Shown piece after piece: positions 51,987 to 61,989 of a stretch of 64,000 bases of DNA. The DNA is taken from contig NZ_CP021255.1 in assembly GCF_002952055.1 (NCBI RefSeq), positions 742,851-806,850 on the forward strand. The letters are read 5' to 3'. Each line of letters starts with the position of its first letter. The first letter of the stretch is position 1. Origin of the DNA: Desulfobulbus oralis. Lineage in GTDB: Bacteria > Desulfobacterota > Desulfobulbia > Desulfobulbales > Desulfobulbaceae. Position numbers and translations under genes: made by a program. The notes below the pieces were generated by a model. That model saw only the letters and a program-made list of their open reading frames with translations, was not told where the DNA came from and ran no database searches.

Positions 51987-53411
51987 TCAGGTTTTTTCGA
52001 CGCCAGCCCGCTGCGCCGAAGGGCTGACGCGCATGGCGAAACGTGTCCAGTTGCGGCGGAGCAGCACGTACAGCATGATGCTGGTTTGCACCGCCTGCGA
52101 GGCCAGCATGGCCAGGAAGACGCCATCCGCCGTACCCCAGAGCCTGTGGCCCAGCAGCCAACCCAGCGGCAGCCGCAGCAGCCAGAAGGTGCCGCCGTAG
52201 ATGAAGAGATTGTAGCGGGTGGCGCCTGCGCCCACCATAATGCCGCCCATGACCGTGCTGGCGATGGAGAAGGGCGTGGACAGCAGATTGTAGTTGAGAT
52301 AGTTCACAATCTGCATCTGTGCGCCGGCGTCAGAGGCGAGCATTGCGGCGAGCGTCTGCCGGAAGGGCCAGAGGCAGGCGGCGACCACGCTCATCATGAG
52401 GCTTGCCACCCAAACCATGTTCAGGCCGACCCGTTTGGCCTGGGCCGGCTTGCCGGCGCCCAGGGAATTGCCCACCAGGACGGCCACGCTCATGTTGAAG
52501 GCCATGCCCGGTAAAAAGAGCAGCGCCTCCACCCGCATGCCGGCGGTGAGGCCGGCCAGGGCATTGACCTTGTCATGGGGCAGCGAGGCCACCAGCGCAA
52601 AGAGGGTCAGGTAGCCGGAATGCCAGACGAGCTGGGCCGCGCCGGCCGGCAAGGCCACCTTCATCAGATAGGGCAGACCGGCCTTCAGCCAGCGCCGGGT
52701 GGGCAGGGCGCTGCCGGAGAGGTAACCGGTTCGGTTCAGGAGTATGCAGTTGCAGAGCGCCCCCAGGGCCACCGAGCCCACCATGGCCCAGATGAGTCCC
52801 ATGTAGCCGCAGTCCGGCAGCCCCATCCAGCCCAGTCCCAGCCCGAGGCAGAGCACAAGATTGACGCAGCAGACCAGCATGGCCACGGCCAGGGCCGGCA
52901 GCACCTGCCGGGTGGCGCGAAACATCATGCCGGTCGCGGCATAGAGATACTGGGCCGGCAGAGCCAGCATGCTGGCCCGCCACATCTCGCGGGACTGGGG
53001 GAAAATGCTCTCCGGCACCCTGAGGAGACGCAGAATGGCATCGTGCCACAACCAGCCCGCAAAGGCCACTCCCAGCCCCAGCGTGAAACAGCCGATTACC
53101 GTGGCCGCCACATAGCGCCGGGCCCGATCACGCCGCCGCGCACCCAGAGACTGGCTCACCGCCGCCATGGCGCCGCTGGAGAGCGCCATGGCCACCACCA
53201 TCAGAAAGGTGCTGCACTGGTTCACCATGCCGAGGGCGGCCTGGGTGTCCGCACTGATCCGGCCGGCCACCCAGACGGCCACAAAGCCCATGAAGAACAT
53301 CAGATACATCATGAGCATCTGGGGCCAGGTCAGGCTCCAGACGACGCGGGGGCTGGTGCTCAGGTCGCCGGTTTTCGCGGAAGCATCAGCGGGGCTGTGC
53401 CTTGTTGCCAT
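51987..53411 (-). CDS. MATE-family multidrug exporter
   Basis: A 474-residue inner-membrane exporter with about twelve segments in two homologous halves. Typical blocks are SLTWPQMLMMYLMFFMGFVA at the start, MALSSGAMAAVSQSLGARR and the second-half counterpart MSVAVLVGNSLGAGKPAQAK. It uses a Na+ or H+ gradient to expel cationic compounds; the substrate is not known. The 172 bp upstream contain no gene. Followed by the DUF2156 gene in the same direction. Confidence 0.92.
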   Translation of the reverse strand: MATRHSPADASAKTGDLSTSPRVVWSLTWPQMLMMYLMFFMGFVAVWVAGRISADTQAALGMVNQCSTFLMVVAMALSSGAMAAVSQSLGARRRDRARRYVAATVIGCFTLGLGVAFAGWLWHDAILRLLRVPESIFPQSREMWRASMLALPAQYLYAATGMMFRATRQVLPALAVAMLVCCVNLVLCLGLGLGWMGLPDCGYMGLIWAMVGSVALGALCNCILLNRTGYLSGSALPTRRWLKAGLPYLMKVALPAGAAQLVWHSGYLTLFALVASLPHDKVNALAGLTAGMRVEALLFLPGMAFNMSVAVLVGNSLGAGKPAQAKRVGLNMVWVASLMMSVVAACLWPFRQTLAAMLASDAGAQMQIVNYLNYNLLSTPFSIASTVMGGIMVGAGATRYNLFIYGGTFWLLRLPLGWLLGHRLWGTADGVFLAMLASQAVQTSIMLYVLLRRNWTRFAMRVSPSAQRAGVEKT

Positions 53412-53583
53412 AGCTTTTCATTCGGTTCGGATCATGCAGAGGCCGGAATCGACGGTTCCCGGCCCGGCCCGTGCTGCCGTGAAGCTATGCACGATCCGGC
53501 CGCTTGCAAGGGCGGCTCTGCAGGACTCGCCGCATGCCGGGGCAGACGATGCCCTGGGCCGGCTGGCGGCATGGGGCGCTTTC

Positions 53584-55581
53584 CTACCACTCCACCCTGA
53601 GCATGTTCTCCGCCGGCCGCACGCGCGCCAGATGGATACGCACCGTGTCGCCCGGCTCCACATGAAAGGAGGGCATGGGCGGCAGATCCACCTCAAAGAG
53701 GCAATCCGTCAGCAGCAAACAGACCCGTCTGGGATTGCTGCTGATCACCATGGCCTTCACCCGCTCGCCTTCCCGCGGTTCCAGATAGCGCAGAATCCAG
53801 TAGCGGTGGCGCTGCTGGCCTATGGCCGCGGCCCGGGCCAGATTCTGCTGCAGGATACCGGCAAAGGCCTTGCACTCCTCCGCCGAAAAGAGCATGCCCC
53901 TGCCGGCCAGCGCGTGGCCAAGCTGGTGCTGCATGACCAGATCCAGAAAACGCCGGATGGGCGAGGTCAGGGTGGTGTAGCTGTTCAGGCCCAGGCCGCT
54001 GTGGGTCTTGGGAAAGGTTGTCAGCTCGCCCCGGGAAAGCCACTGGCGCTGGCAGGCAATGTCAAGGATGGTGTTGTCCGCACCGCTCAGCAGGCGGCGG
54101 CGCGGCGGGGGCTGCGAGCGAAACAGCCCCGGCAGCTCCCGCACCGCGCAGTAGTCCGCAGCCATGGCGTTGGCCAGGATCATCAGCTCGGCGACCATGG
54201 AGCGGGCAGGGCTGTCCGCGGGCTCCAGGCGCACGCCGATATGCTTCCGGTCGCTCAGGTCAAAGCACACATCGGGGAGAGACAGAAAGAGCGCGCCCTG
54301 TTTCAGCCGGTTCTGGCGCAGCCGCTGGCGCAGGCGGTTCAGCAGCCTGAAGGCCGGTTCGCTGCGCATGAGCGAGTCCACCTCGTGATAGCTCAGGCGG
54401 CGCTGCACGCAGACGACGGAAGGGGTGATGCTGCTGTGCAGAATGTCGCAGTCTTCGTTCAGGGTGACCAGAAAACTGAAGGCCGGCCGCACCTGGCCCT
54501 CGATGAGGCTGCACAGACCCTGAGAGAGCGACTCCGGCAGCATGGGCACCTGCCCTTCCGGAAAGTACATGGAGGTGGCGCGCTCCCGGGCCTCGGCAAA
54601 GAGCGGGCCGTCTGGCGCCACATGGCGGCTGACATCGGTGATGTGAATGCCGACCTGCAGCCGGCCCTCCTGCATGCTCACATGCAGGGCGTCGTCGAAG
54701 TCCCTGGTGTCTTCGGCGTCAACGGTGAAGAGGGGCAGGTCGCGGAAGTCCTGACACCTGGGGGCGGCCAGCAGCGCCGCCGCGTCGGGCGCCTGCGCCA
54801 GGGCCGCGCAGGCCATGCTTTCCGCCGAAAAGACCAGGGGATAATCCGAACGCAGGAGCGCCAGATTTTCGTCCTCATCCCAGACGCCGGCGGCCACCAG
54901 CAATTGACGGGCCGCATCCGGCGCGGTCAGTCCGGCCTGTTTGAAGATGTCGCGCATCAGCTCGGCCGTCCCGCTGTCGGCACGTTCCAGCGCCCAGTCC
55001 TGCACCATGCCGATGGTCTGGTCGCGCTCCGGCCACTGCTCGGCGTGCACCGCTTCGCCCTGCCGCATCCGGCTCAGCCAGCGGGCCGCGTCCGCCACCT
55101 GCCGTGCACGGATGGCGGCCTGCTCACGCTGGCGCCTGAGCTGCTCCACCTGCTCGGCGCTGTTGACATGAATCTGGCCGTTTCGGTACCTGAAGTAGAA
55201 GGGGTCGGCAAAAACCGCGCGGAGAAAGGCGGCGCGCCGGTCATCGTCCAAATCCCTGCCAAAATGCAGCCCAGCCAGAAAATCAGGGGCAAAACCGCCT
55301 TCCGGCTCGTCGCTTACGAGTTCCCACAGCTCGTCCAGCCGGATGGCCGCAGCCAGGGCCCTGCGCCTCTCGCAGCGTTCCTGCAAAAGCGTCTGGGTGG
55401 CGCTGCGCCGCTCCCAGGCAAAACGCTCTTCAGAGGCGCTCAGGATGCGGCTTTCGGGCAAAAGAAATTCCCGGCCGCTGTGGCCGAGCAGGCGGAGTTT
55501 CCGTTCGCTGCCGGCGATCACCAGGGCACAGTGAAAGACGCCGTTATCTATATATTCGATGAGAGTGCCGGGGAGAATCAT
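53584..55581 (-). CDS. RNB-domain exoribonuclease (RNase II family)
   Basis: A 665-residue RNase II-like protein. The RNB catalytic loop is intact ([17 protein letters not shown] with the Mg-binding Asp residues). Downstream are [20 protein letters not shown] and [20 protein letters not shown], and a short C-terminal S1-like barrel. It degrades RNA 3' to 5'. The start is not fully certain: ATG 55581 was chosen because it gives [14 protein letters not shown], a usual start for this family; ATG 55605 is also in frame. It is divergent from era. Confidence 0.9.
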   Translation of the reverse strand: MILPGTLIEYIDNGVFHCALVIAGSERKLRLLGHSGREFLLPESRILSASEERFAWERRSATQTLLQERCERRRALAAAIRLDELWELVSDEPEGGFAPDFLAGLHFGRDLDDDRRAAFLRAVFADPFYFRYRNGQIHVNSAEQVEQLRRQREQAAIRARQVADAARWLSRMRQGEAVHAEQWPERDQTIGMVQDWALERADSGTAELMRDIFKQAGLTAPDAARQLLVAAGVWDEDENLALLRSDYPLVFSAESMACAALAQAPDAAALLAAPRCQDFRDLPLFTVDAEDTRDFDDALHVSMQEGRLQVGIHITDVSRHVAPDGPLFAEARERATSMYFPEGQVPMLPESLSQGLCSLIEGQVRPAFSFLVTLNEDCDILHSSITPSVVCVQRRLSYHEVDSLMRSEPAFRLLNRLRQRLRQNRLKQGALFLSLPDVCFDLSDRKHIGVRLEPADSPARSMVAELMILANAMAADYCAVRELPGLFRSQPPPRRRLLSGADNTILDIACQRQWLSRGELTTFPKTHSGLGLNSYTTLTSPIRRFLDLVMQHQLGHALAGRGMLFSAEECKAFAGILQQNLARAAAIGQQRHRYWILRYLEPREGERVKAMVISSNPRRVCLLLTDCLFEVDLPPMPSFHVEPGDTVRIHLARVRPAENMLRVEW

Positions 55582-55688
55582 GGCTTTCTTGAGGGAATGC
55601 GGCATACAGTGTAAAAGATTCACTCTATCCGGCCTGTTGCTCAAAGTCACCCGTTTTCACAAAAATCAATGCTTCCGGAGAACTGTTG

Positions 55689-56609
55689 ATGGCAGTTGCC
55701 TTTCATTCCGGCGTCGCCGCCCTGCTGGGGCCGCCCAATGCCGGCAAGTCCACCCTTTTGAACCGCCTGTTGGGCCAGAAAATCGCCATTGTCACGCCCC
55801 GGCCGCAGACGACCCGCAACCGCATCATGGGCATTGTCCATGGGGACGACTACCAGATTATCATGCTGGACACCCCGGGCCTGCACAAGGCCAGGGCGGA
55901 AATGAACCGCCGCATGGTCCGGGTCGCGCGGGAGGCCATGCGGGATGCCGATGTGACGGTGTTTCTGGCAGATGCGGCCGAAGCGGCGAAAAAGGCCGAT
56001 TATCTGCAAAGGCAACTGGCCCTGCTGACGGCGCCGGAAGCCGGCGCAGCCGGGCTGCCGGACTGCCCGCTGCTGCTCGCCCTGAACAAAAGCGACCAGG
56101 TGCCGCCCGATGCCCTGCACAGGCTGGCGCAGCAATGCCGGGCGCAGCACGATTTTGCCGGCGTGCTGACCCTGTCGGCAATCCGGGGCGAGGGCCTGGA
56201 CGCGCTGGTGCAGGCCATTGTCAGCCATCTGCCGGAGGGGCCGCCCTACTACCCGGAGGATATGCCGGCCGACCTGAGCGAGCGCTTTCTGGCTGCGGAA
56301 GCCGTGCGCGAAGTCATTTTCCTGCGCACGCGGGATGAGGTGCCGTATGCCACGGCAGTGCTGATCGACCTTTTCGACGAGACGGTCAGCCCCAACCGCA
56401 TCGTGGCCACCATCATAGTGGCGCGGGATTCACAAAAAGGCATTCTGATCGGTAGGGGCGGGGCCATGCTGGGCGAGATCCGCCGGCAGGCCACCCGGGA
56501 ACTGGCCCGGATGCTGGGCCGACCGGTGCGCCTGGCGCTGTGGGTGAAGGTGCAGAAAAACTGGCCGGAAAAAAACGGGGCGCTGACCCGGCTGGGACTG
56601 CCGGAATAG
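55689..56609 (+). CDS. era: GTPase Era
   Basis: A 306-residue GTPase for 30S ribosome assembly and 16S rRNA 3' end maturation. G1 GPPNAGKST, the switch with PQTTRNRIMG, G3 LDTPG, G4 NKSD and G5 SAIRGEG are present, as is the C-terminal KH domain (GILIGRGGAMLGEIRRQATR). Start ATG 55689, with CCGGAG upstream. The stop lies six bases from the end of the ctpA gene on the other strand, with a small palindrome (56614-56631) between the two. Confidence 0.96.
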   Translation: MAVAFHSGVAALLGPPNAGKSTLLNRLLGQKIAIVTPRPQTTRNRIMGIVHGDDYQIIMLDTPGLHKARAEMNRRMVRVAREAMRDADVTVFLADAAEAAKKADYLQRQLALLTAPEAGAAGLPDCPLLLALNKSDQVPPDALHRLAQQCRAQHDFAGVLTLSAIRGEGLDALVQAIVSHLPEGPPYYPEDMPADLSERFLAAEAVREVIFLRTRDEVPYATAVLIDLFDETVSPNRIVATIIVARDSQKGILIGRGGAMLGEIRRQATRELARMLGRPVRLALWVKVQKNWPEKNGALTRLGLPE

Positions 56610-56615
56610 CCCGGC

Positions 56616-58034
56616 TCAATCTTTTTTGAGCAGCTCCAGCGCGCGTCTGAGCTGGTTGTCCTGCTCCAGCCGCTTGCCCATGTCCATAATGCTGTTGACG
56701 CGCTGGAAGGTCTCTTCCTGGCGGGAACCGTCGGGTGCGGCCTCCGTTGCCGCGTGGGCTGGTTTGGCGTCGTTGTCCAGATGGCCGGGCAGATCCTTTT
56801 CCCGAAGGATCTCCTGCCCCGCCGCCGCGCTGTCCTGATCTCCGGGCGTATCCAGCGGGACCACGATGTCCGGCCGGATCCCCGTGGCCTGGATGGAGGC
56901 GCCGCTGGGCGTGTAGTAGCGTGCGGTGGTGAGCCGGATGGCCGCGCCGTCGGGCAGCGGCACGATGGTCTGCACCGAGCCCTTGCCAAAGGAGGTGGTG
57001 CCCAGAACGCGCGCCCGTTTGTGATCCTGCAGCGCGCCGGCCACTATCTCCGAGCCGCTGGCCGAACCGCCGTTGATCAGCACCACCATCGGATAGTTTT
57101 CGACCCGGGTATCCGGATGGGCTTCATACAGAATCTGCTCCCGGTTGCCCCGCCCCCTGGTGGAGACAATGGTGCCGTGATCCAGAAAGATGTCCGCCAC
57201 TCTGACCGCCTGTTCCAGCAGGCCGCCCGGATTGTTGCGCAGATCCAGCACCAGCCCCTTGATCGGCTGCTGGGCCCGAAGCTTGTCCAGCGCTGTGAGC
57301 GTGTCGTCGGTGGTCGAATCCTGGAAGTTGGAGATGCGGATATAGCCGTAACCCGGCGCCAGTTGGCTCGCCCTGACCGAGAGCAGCGGAATTTCAGCGC
57401 GAACCATCGTAAAATCGCGGGTGCCCCGCCACTGGGCCCGGTGAATGGACAGGGTGACCTTGCTGCCCTTGGGCCCCCGCATCTTCTTCATCGATTCGAC
57501 GAGGCTCATGTTCTTGGTGGGCTGGCCGTCAATGCGGAGAATCTGGTCGCCGGGCTTGATGCCCACACGGTCGGCCGGAGTGCCGTCTATGGGGGCAACC
57601 GCGGTCAGCACGCCGTCCAGCAGGGTGACCTCTATGCCCACGCCGGTGAAGCTGCCGCTGGTTTCCTCCTCAAGTTCCTGGTAATCCTCGGGCGTCATAT
57701 AGCCGGAATGGGGATCCAGAGAGCTCAGCATGCCGTTGACCGCTCCCTTCATCAGGCTGTTCATGTTGGTCTCGTCCACGTAGTACTGCTGCACGAGCGT
57801 CAGCACATTGGCGAACATTTCCAGCTCCTGATAGGCATCCGGCTTGTCGCCGCCCGGCTTGTCGCCGCTTTCCTTGGCGTCGCTCCAGGCGGGCGCCGCC
57901 AGCAATGCCAGCAGGACGGCCACGAGCAGAAAGGCGGCATGTGCAGTGCCACAGCGCAGCGAAAGCAGTGCACTCAAGGGCGGCAGGGCGGGAGCTGAGG
58001 GTCTGGCAGACATAGGCAGTACGGATGCATTCAT
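56616..58034 (-). CDS. ctpA: C-terminal processing protease CtpA (S41)
   Basis: A 472-residue periplasmic serine protease. A membrane or signal segment lies at about residues 30-50 (AAFLLVAVLLALLAAPAW). The PDZ domain has GSFTGVGIEVTLLDGVLTAV and GIKPGDQILRIDGQ. The S41 catalytic site shows VVLINGGSASGSEIVAGAL with the Ser and SFGKGSVQT with the Lys. It cuts proteins from the C-terminus and, next to EnvC and FtsX, probably takes part in peptidoglycan-hydrolase control. It overlaps the EnvC gene by 4 bp. Confidence 0.94.
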   Translation of the reverse strand: MNASVLPMSARPSAPALPPLSALLSLRCGTAHAAFLLVAVLLALLAAPAWSDAKESGDKPGGDKPDAYQELEMFANVLTLVQQYYVDETNMNSLMKGAVNGMLSSLDPHSGYMTPEDYQELEEETSGSFTGVGIEVTLLDGVLTAVAPIDGTPADRVGIKPGDQILRIDGQPTKNMSLVESMKKMRGPKGSKVTLSIHRAQWRGTRDFTMVRAEIPLLSVRASQLAPGYGYIRISNFQDSTTDDTLTALDKLRAQQPIKGLVLDLRNNPGGLLEQAVRVADIFLDHGTIVSTRGRGNREQILYEAHPDTRVENYPMVVLINGGSASGSEIVAGALQDHKRARVLGTTSFGKGSVQTIVPLPDGAAIRLTTARYYTPSGASIQATGIRPDIVVPLDTPGDQDSAAAGQEILREKDLPGHLDNDAKPAHAATEAAPDGSRQEETFQRVNSIMDMGKRLEQDNQLRRALELLKKD

Positions 58035-59416
58035 TCGGCCTCCGGCGTCGTTTCGGCATGCTTGTCTGGCGGGACGGGCGGAGCTTCCTGGTTATCGTTC
58101 TGGTTCGGAATGGGCACCAGAGGCGTCTCATCGGGCGAGGGCGCAGGCGGGGCGTCAGCGGGCTTTTCCGGACCTGCCCCGGCCGGCGGCAGCACAGTCT
58201 TTTTGGGCGCCCTGGATAAAGCGCCGGGTTTGAGCCAGGTCGTCGGGTCTTCGGCCACCGAACCGTGGCGAACTTCAAAATAGAGGCCCTTGCCGATCAG
58301 GGTGGCAAAGGTGTCCGTGGTGCCCAGCAGATCGCCCTGGGCGACCCGGGTTTTCTCGCCGACCAGGATTTTGGCGAACTTGGCGGTCACCGTGTAGTAC
58401 TGCTGGGCATGTTCGATGATCACCATCTTGCCGTAGCCCGGCATGTAGTCGGCATAAATGACCACGCCGCCGTACACGGCCCTGACTTCCCGTTCGCCGT
58501 CAACGCCAATGGTAATGCCATGGGCAAAGGGCGCGGAATCGACTTCGTCCCCGAAGCCGGGCTCCATAAAGGAGCGGATGATGCTGCCCTCGATGGGCGG
58601 CGGCAGCTTGCCCTTGCTGCCGGTAAAGGCGCGGACAACCCGCTGCCTTTCCTCATCGGCCATACGCTTCAGCGTGTCGGTCAGTTCGCGCTGGGCCCGG
58701 TTCATCTCCTGGATGGCCCGCTCGTGGAGACTACGCTCGGTCTGCACCTTGTCCAGGAACTGCTTCTGCCGGTCCGCTGCCAGTTGCAGTTGGTGCTGCT
58801 GCTCGCCGGCCTCGGCGATCAGTTGCGCCAGTTCGTCCTGTTCCCGGGCCAGGGCCTGTTTGGCCCGCTCAACCTCCTGCATGCTTTCCCGGAAGCGGAG
58901 CAGATGCTCCCGGTCGTAGGTGACCAGCGAACGGAAGGCCTCGTTGCTGCGCACCAGTTCACCCATGCTCGAACTGGAAAAGAGGGCGTTGAAGAGCCCC
59001 GTTTTTCCCATGAGATAGGAGGCGCGCATCCGTTTCATCAGATGCTCCTGGAGTTGCCGGTGCTGCCCGGCCAGCCGGGCCAGTTCCTGGGCCCGGGCCT
59101 CGATAAGCGCCTGTTTTTCATCCTGCCGGGCCTGCAGATCCTCCAGTTGCCGGCGTTGTTCGTCCATGGCCATGTCGAGGCGCTGCAGCTCGGCCAGCAG
59201 GCCATGCTCTCTGCCGGCGTTTTCCTCCAGTCGCTCTTCCTGGGCCTGGATGGATTCCTCGAGCTGCCTGATGCTGATGCGGGTCTCTTCTTCGCTGAGG
59301 GCCTGCGTGGTTTTGGCTGGCCGGGTATCGCTTCTTCCGGTCTTCGCCGCTTCGGCCTGGGGCGACAGGGCAAGCAGCGAGAGCAGGGTGCAGAGCAGAA
59401 AAAACCTTCCAGACAT
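58031..59416 (-). CDS. envC: EnvC-like murein hydrolase activator
   Basis: A 461-residue periplasmic protein. The signal peptide MSGRFFLLCTLLSLLALSPQ is followed by a long coiled coil (residues about 40-290, for example RISIRQLEESIQAQEERLEE) and a C-terminal LytM (M23-like) domain (GSIIRSFMEPGFGDEVDSAP, YGGVVIYADYMPGYGKMVII). The zinc-ligand pattern of active M23 enzymes is not complete, as in EnvC, which activates amidases instead of cutting itself. A Pro-rich tail ends the protein. Start ATG 59416 overlaps the ftsX stop by one base. Works with FtsEX at the division site. Confidence 0.92.
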   Translation of the reverse strand: MSGRFFLLCTLLSLLALSPQAEAAKTGRSDTRPAKTTQALSEEETRISIRQLEESIQAQEERLEENAGREHGLLAELQRLDMAMDEQRRQLEDLQARQDEKQALIEARAQELARLAGQHRQLQEHLMKRMRASYLMGKTGLFNALFSSSSMGELVRSNEAFRSLVTYDREHLLRFRESMQEVERAKQALAREQDELAQLIAEAGEQQHQLQLAADRQKQFLDKVQTERSLHERAIQEMNRAQRELTDTLKRMADEERQRVVRAFTGSKGKLPPPIEGSIIRSFMEPGFGDEVDSAPFAHGITIGVDGEREVRAVYGGVVIYADYMPGYGKMVIIEHAQQYYTVTAKFAKILVGEKTRVAQGDLLGTTDTFATLIGKGLYFEVRHGSVAEDPTTWLKPGALSRAPKKTVLPPAGAGPEKPADAPPAPSPDETPLVPIPNQNDNQEAPPVPPDKHAETTPEAE

Positions 59417-60303
59417 CACAGATAAAGAACCGGGCGGGTGGAATGAAAGCTGCCCGTGGCGCAGAGCAGCGTGCCTGCCGCCACAATGGCGCACATAACC
59501 GGCCAGGACAGGAAGTCGAAGGGCACCAGATGAAAAAGCGTGGGGCCTGCAAACTGGAGCCTGATCCAGCGGTAGAGCAGGTAGAGCGCGGAGATGCCCG
59601 CAAGCGAACCGCAGAAGCCCATGAGCGCCCCTTCCAGCAGAAAGGGCATGCGAATGTAATGGGTGGTCGCGCCCACCAGCCTGAGCAGCTCCAGTTCCCT
59701 CATGCGGGAGAGCATGGAGAGCCTGATGCTGTAGGCCACCATGAAGGTCGAGGTCATGATCAACAGGATGCCCGAAAGCGTGATAACGATGCGCATGAGC
59801 TGGATGAAGGAGTGGAAATGGTCTATCCACTCCCGGCCGTACTGCACCTTTTGCACGCCGTTCAGGTGTTCCAGATAGTCGGAGAAGCGCTTGATCTTGG
59901 CCAGACTGTCGAGAGAGCGCTTCGGATACACTTCAATGGAAGGCGGCAGAAAGTCATTGGGCACGCCGCCCAGCACGTCGCTGTCACTGCCCAGTTGCTT
60001 TGAAAAACGCTGCAAGGCCTCATCGCTGCTGACAAATTCGATACGGTCCACCGCGTCGAACTGCTCGATCCGGTGGCGGTATTCCTCCTGCAGCGCCGGC
60101 GGCGGGTCTTCGTTCAGGTAGACCACGAGCCGGAGGTCGTTGCCCATGCCCGCGCCTACCTGAATGGCATTGGCATAGGTGAGATAGAAAAAGGAGAAAA
60201 TCAGCACCGAGAGCAGCACCGTGAAAAAGCTCATGAGCTGTGATTTCCAGGTCAAAAGCAGGTTGCGGCCGGTGTGCAGCAGCATGGTGGCGAGAAATCT
60301 CAT
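59416..60303 (-). CDS. ftsX: Cell-division protein FtsX
   Basis: A 295-residue inner-membrane protein with four segments: one near residues 24-44 (LMSFFTVLLSVLIFSFFYLT), a periplasmic domain (LRLVVYLNEDPPPALQEEYR), then three from about 170 on. RMRELELLRLVGATTHYIRM in the cytosolic loop is the family mark. It passes the ATPase signal of FtsE to EnvC in the periplasm. It overlaps ftsE by 4 bp. Confidence 0.95.
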   Translation of the reverse strand: MRFLATMLLHTGRNLLLTWKSQLMSFFTVLLSVLIFSFFYLTYANAIQVGAGMGNDLRLVVYLNEDPPPALQEEYRHRIEQFDAVDRIEFVSSDEALQRFSKQLGSDSDVLGGVPNDFLPPSIEVYPKRSLDSLAKIKRFSDYLEHLNGVQKVQYGREWIDHFHSFIQLMRIVITLSGILLIMTSTFMVAYSIRLSMLSRMRELELLRLVGATTHYIRMPFLLEGALMGFCGSLAGISALYLLYRWIRLQFAGPTLFHLVPFDFLSWPVMCAIVAAGTLLCATGSFHSTRPVLYL

Positions 60304-61028
60304 GCCTGACCCTCCACAGGCGCGGCCCCGGTTGCAAAGGACGTGTCCGAGCCCACCAGGCGGCCGCCGCGCAGCTCCAGGATCCGCCGGCCCAGGCCAC
60401 GGTAGAGGCTCTTGTCGTGAGTGGCGATCAGCAGTGTGCAGCCCTGCCGGTTGAGCTGGTAGAACAGGCTCATCACCCGGGCCGTGTTTTCAGCGTCCAG
60501 ATTGCCGGTCGGCTCGTCGGCCAGCAAAATCTCCGGGTTGTTCGCCACCGCGCGGGCGATCGAGACCCGCTGCTGCTCGCCGCGGGAGAGTTCGCCGGCC
60601 AGCATATCGTACTTGCGACTCAGGTTGAGCTGCTCCAAAAGGCTGCGCACCCGCTCCTCTATGACCGATTTTTTTTCGTACATGACCTCCATGCTGAGGG
60701 CAATGTTGTCGGCCACGCTCTTGTCCGCCAGCAGTTTGAAATCCTGATAGGCCACCCCCACCTTGCGGCGCAGGAGATGGATATTTTTGTGATTGAGCTT
60801 GCTCAGGTCAAAACCGGCCACGTCCAGAAGCCCCTTGCTTTCCTTTTCCATGCGGCTGATGAGCCGCATCAGCGTGGTCTTGCCGGCGCCGCTCATGCCT
60901 GTCAGGTATACGATTTCGCCCTTGTTGATGGCAAAGGAGATATCGGAGAGGGCTTCGACATCGGGCGGATAAAACTTGGAGACCTTGATGACTTCAATCA
61001 CCGGAGGCGGTGGCAGTTCCTGATTCAT
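60300..61028 (-). CDS. ftsE: Cell-division ATP-binding protein FtsE
   Basis: A 242-residue ATPase: Walker A GMSGAGKTTL, VGVAYQDFKLLADKSVADNI, signature LSRGEQQRVSIARAVANN, Walker B ILLADEPTGNLD and switch IATHD. The signature LSRGEQQR (for LSGGEQQR) has Arg for one Gly, seen in some FtsE. Start set to ATG 61028 (MNQELPPPP); ATG 61034 is also possible. First of the ftsE-ftsX-envC-ctpA operon. The 289 bp to the next gene on the other strand hold two promoters in opposite directions. Confidence 0.93.
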   Translation of the reverse strand: MNQELPPPPVIEVIKVSKFYPPDVEALSDISFAINKGEIVYLTGMSGAGKTTLMRLISRMEKESKGLLDVAGFDLSKLNHKNIHLLRRKVGVAYQDFKLLADKSVADNIALSMEVMYEKKSVIEERVRSLLEQLNLSRKYDMLAGELSRGEQQRVSIARAVANNPEILLADEPTGNLDAENTARVMSLFYQLNRQGCTLLIATHDKSLYRGLGRRILELRGGRLVGSDTSFATGAAPVEGQA

Positions 61029-61317
61029 GGGCATGGCAGGGTTTGAGGCAGCGCGGGCTGCAGACAAAAAAGAAAATTGCCGGCCAGGCAACAAGAGAAC
61101 ACCCCGGCACTGACCAGCATGCTTCTTACTATAGCATCTCGTGAGGCAAGTCCAGCGTTTTTTCTGGAGAGATTGCGGGGTTGCGGCACCGGGGACCGCC
61201 ATCGTGTCCGGACGGTGGTGTGCGGCAGGGGGCTTTCTGCTGGATAGGGGCCAGGGAGCCGGGTATAGTTCCGCCCATCCTGCTCCTGGAAGCGAACAGC
61301 ACAAGTGGAGGTGTTTC

Positions 61318-61989
61318 ATGGCGTATCGGGCGCTGCTTTTTGATCTGGACGGCACGCTGCTCAACACATTGGAGGATCTGGCGAACGCCTGCAACCGCGT
61401 TCTGGCGGCAATGGGGCACAAAACCCATGCCGTGCCGGAATACCGTTTCTTTGTGGGCTCCGGCGTGCGGATTCTGGTCGAACGGATGCTGCCCGCGCCT
61501 TTGGGCCGGGAGGTCGAAACAGTGGAGACTGCGCTCGGCGCCTTCAGGGAGGAATATGCCAGGTGCTGGCACGAGCACAGCCGGCCCTATCCAGGCATTG
61601 CCGACCTGCTGGATGACCTGGTGCAGCGTGGGCTGGAGCTGGCGGTGCTCTCGAACAAGCCGCAGCACTTTACCGAACTCTGCGTGCAGACGCTGCTGCC
61701 ATCCTGGCCCTTCCGTTCGGTGCTGGGCCAGCGGGAAGGGGTGCCCAAAAAGCCGGACCCGGCAGGGGCGCTGGAGACGGCCCGGCTGCTGGGGCTCGCG
61801 CCCGCTGAAATGCTCTACGTGGGCGACAGCGATGTGGACATGCTGACCGCGAAGCATGCAGGCATGAGCGCCGTGGGCGTGCTCTGGGGCTTCCGCGGCG
61901 CGGATGAACTGCGGGCTGCGGGTGCGGATGTGCTGGCAGAGCGGCCCGGGATATCCTCCGCTACCTGGACAGAAGCCTCTGATGTCTGA
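61318..61989 (+). CDS. HAD hydrolase, phosphoglycolate phosphatase-like
   Basis: A 223-residue HAD hydrolase with the four motifs: nucleophile Asp in LLFDLDGTLLNT, Ser/Thr in LAVLSNKP, Lys in VPKKPDP and acidic pair GDSDVDMLTA. It resembles Gph, which removes 2-phosphoglycolate, but the substrate is not certain in an anaerobe. Start ATG 61318 with GTGGAGGTG upstream. It overlaps the DUF445 gene by 8 bp. Confidence 0.9.
   Translation: MAYRALLFDLDGTLLNTLEDLANACNRVLAAMGHKTHAVPEYRFFVGSGVRILVERMLPAPLGREVETVETALGAFREEYARCWHEHSRPYPGIADLLDDLVQRGLELAVLSNKPQHFTELCVQTLLPSWPFRSVLGQREGVPKKPDPAGALETARLLGLAPAEMLYVGDSDVDMLTAKHAGMSAVGVLWGFRGADELRAAGADVLAERPGISSATWTEASDV

Noticed and set aside
56614..56631. 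GCTCAA/TTGAGC palindrome between era and ctpA as terminator
   Set aside because: It lies within the last codons of ctpA and its Ts are in the loop; too weak to list as a terminator.
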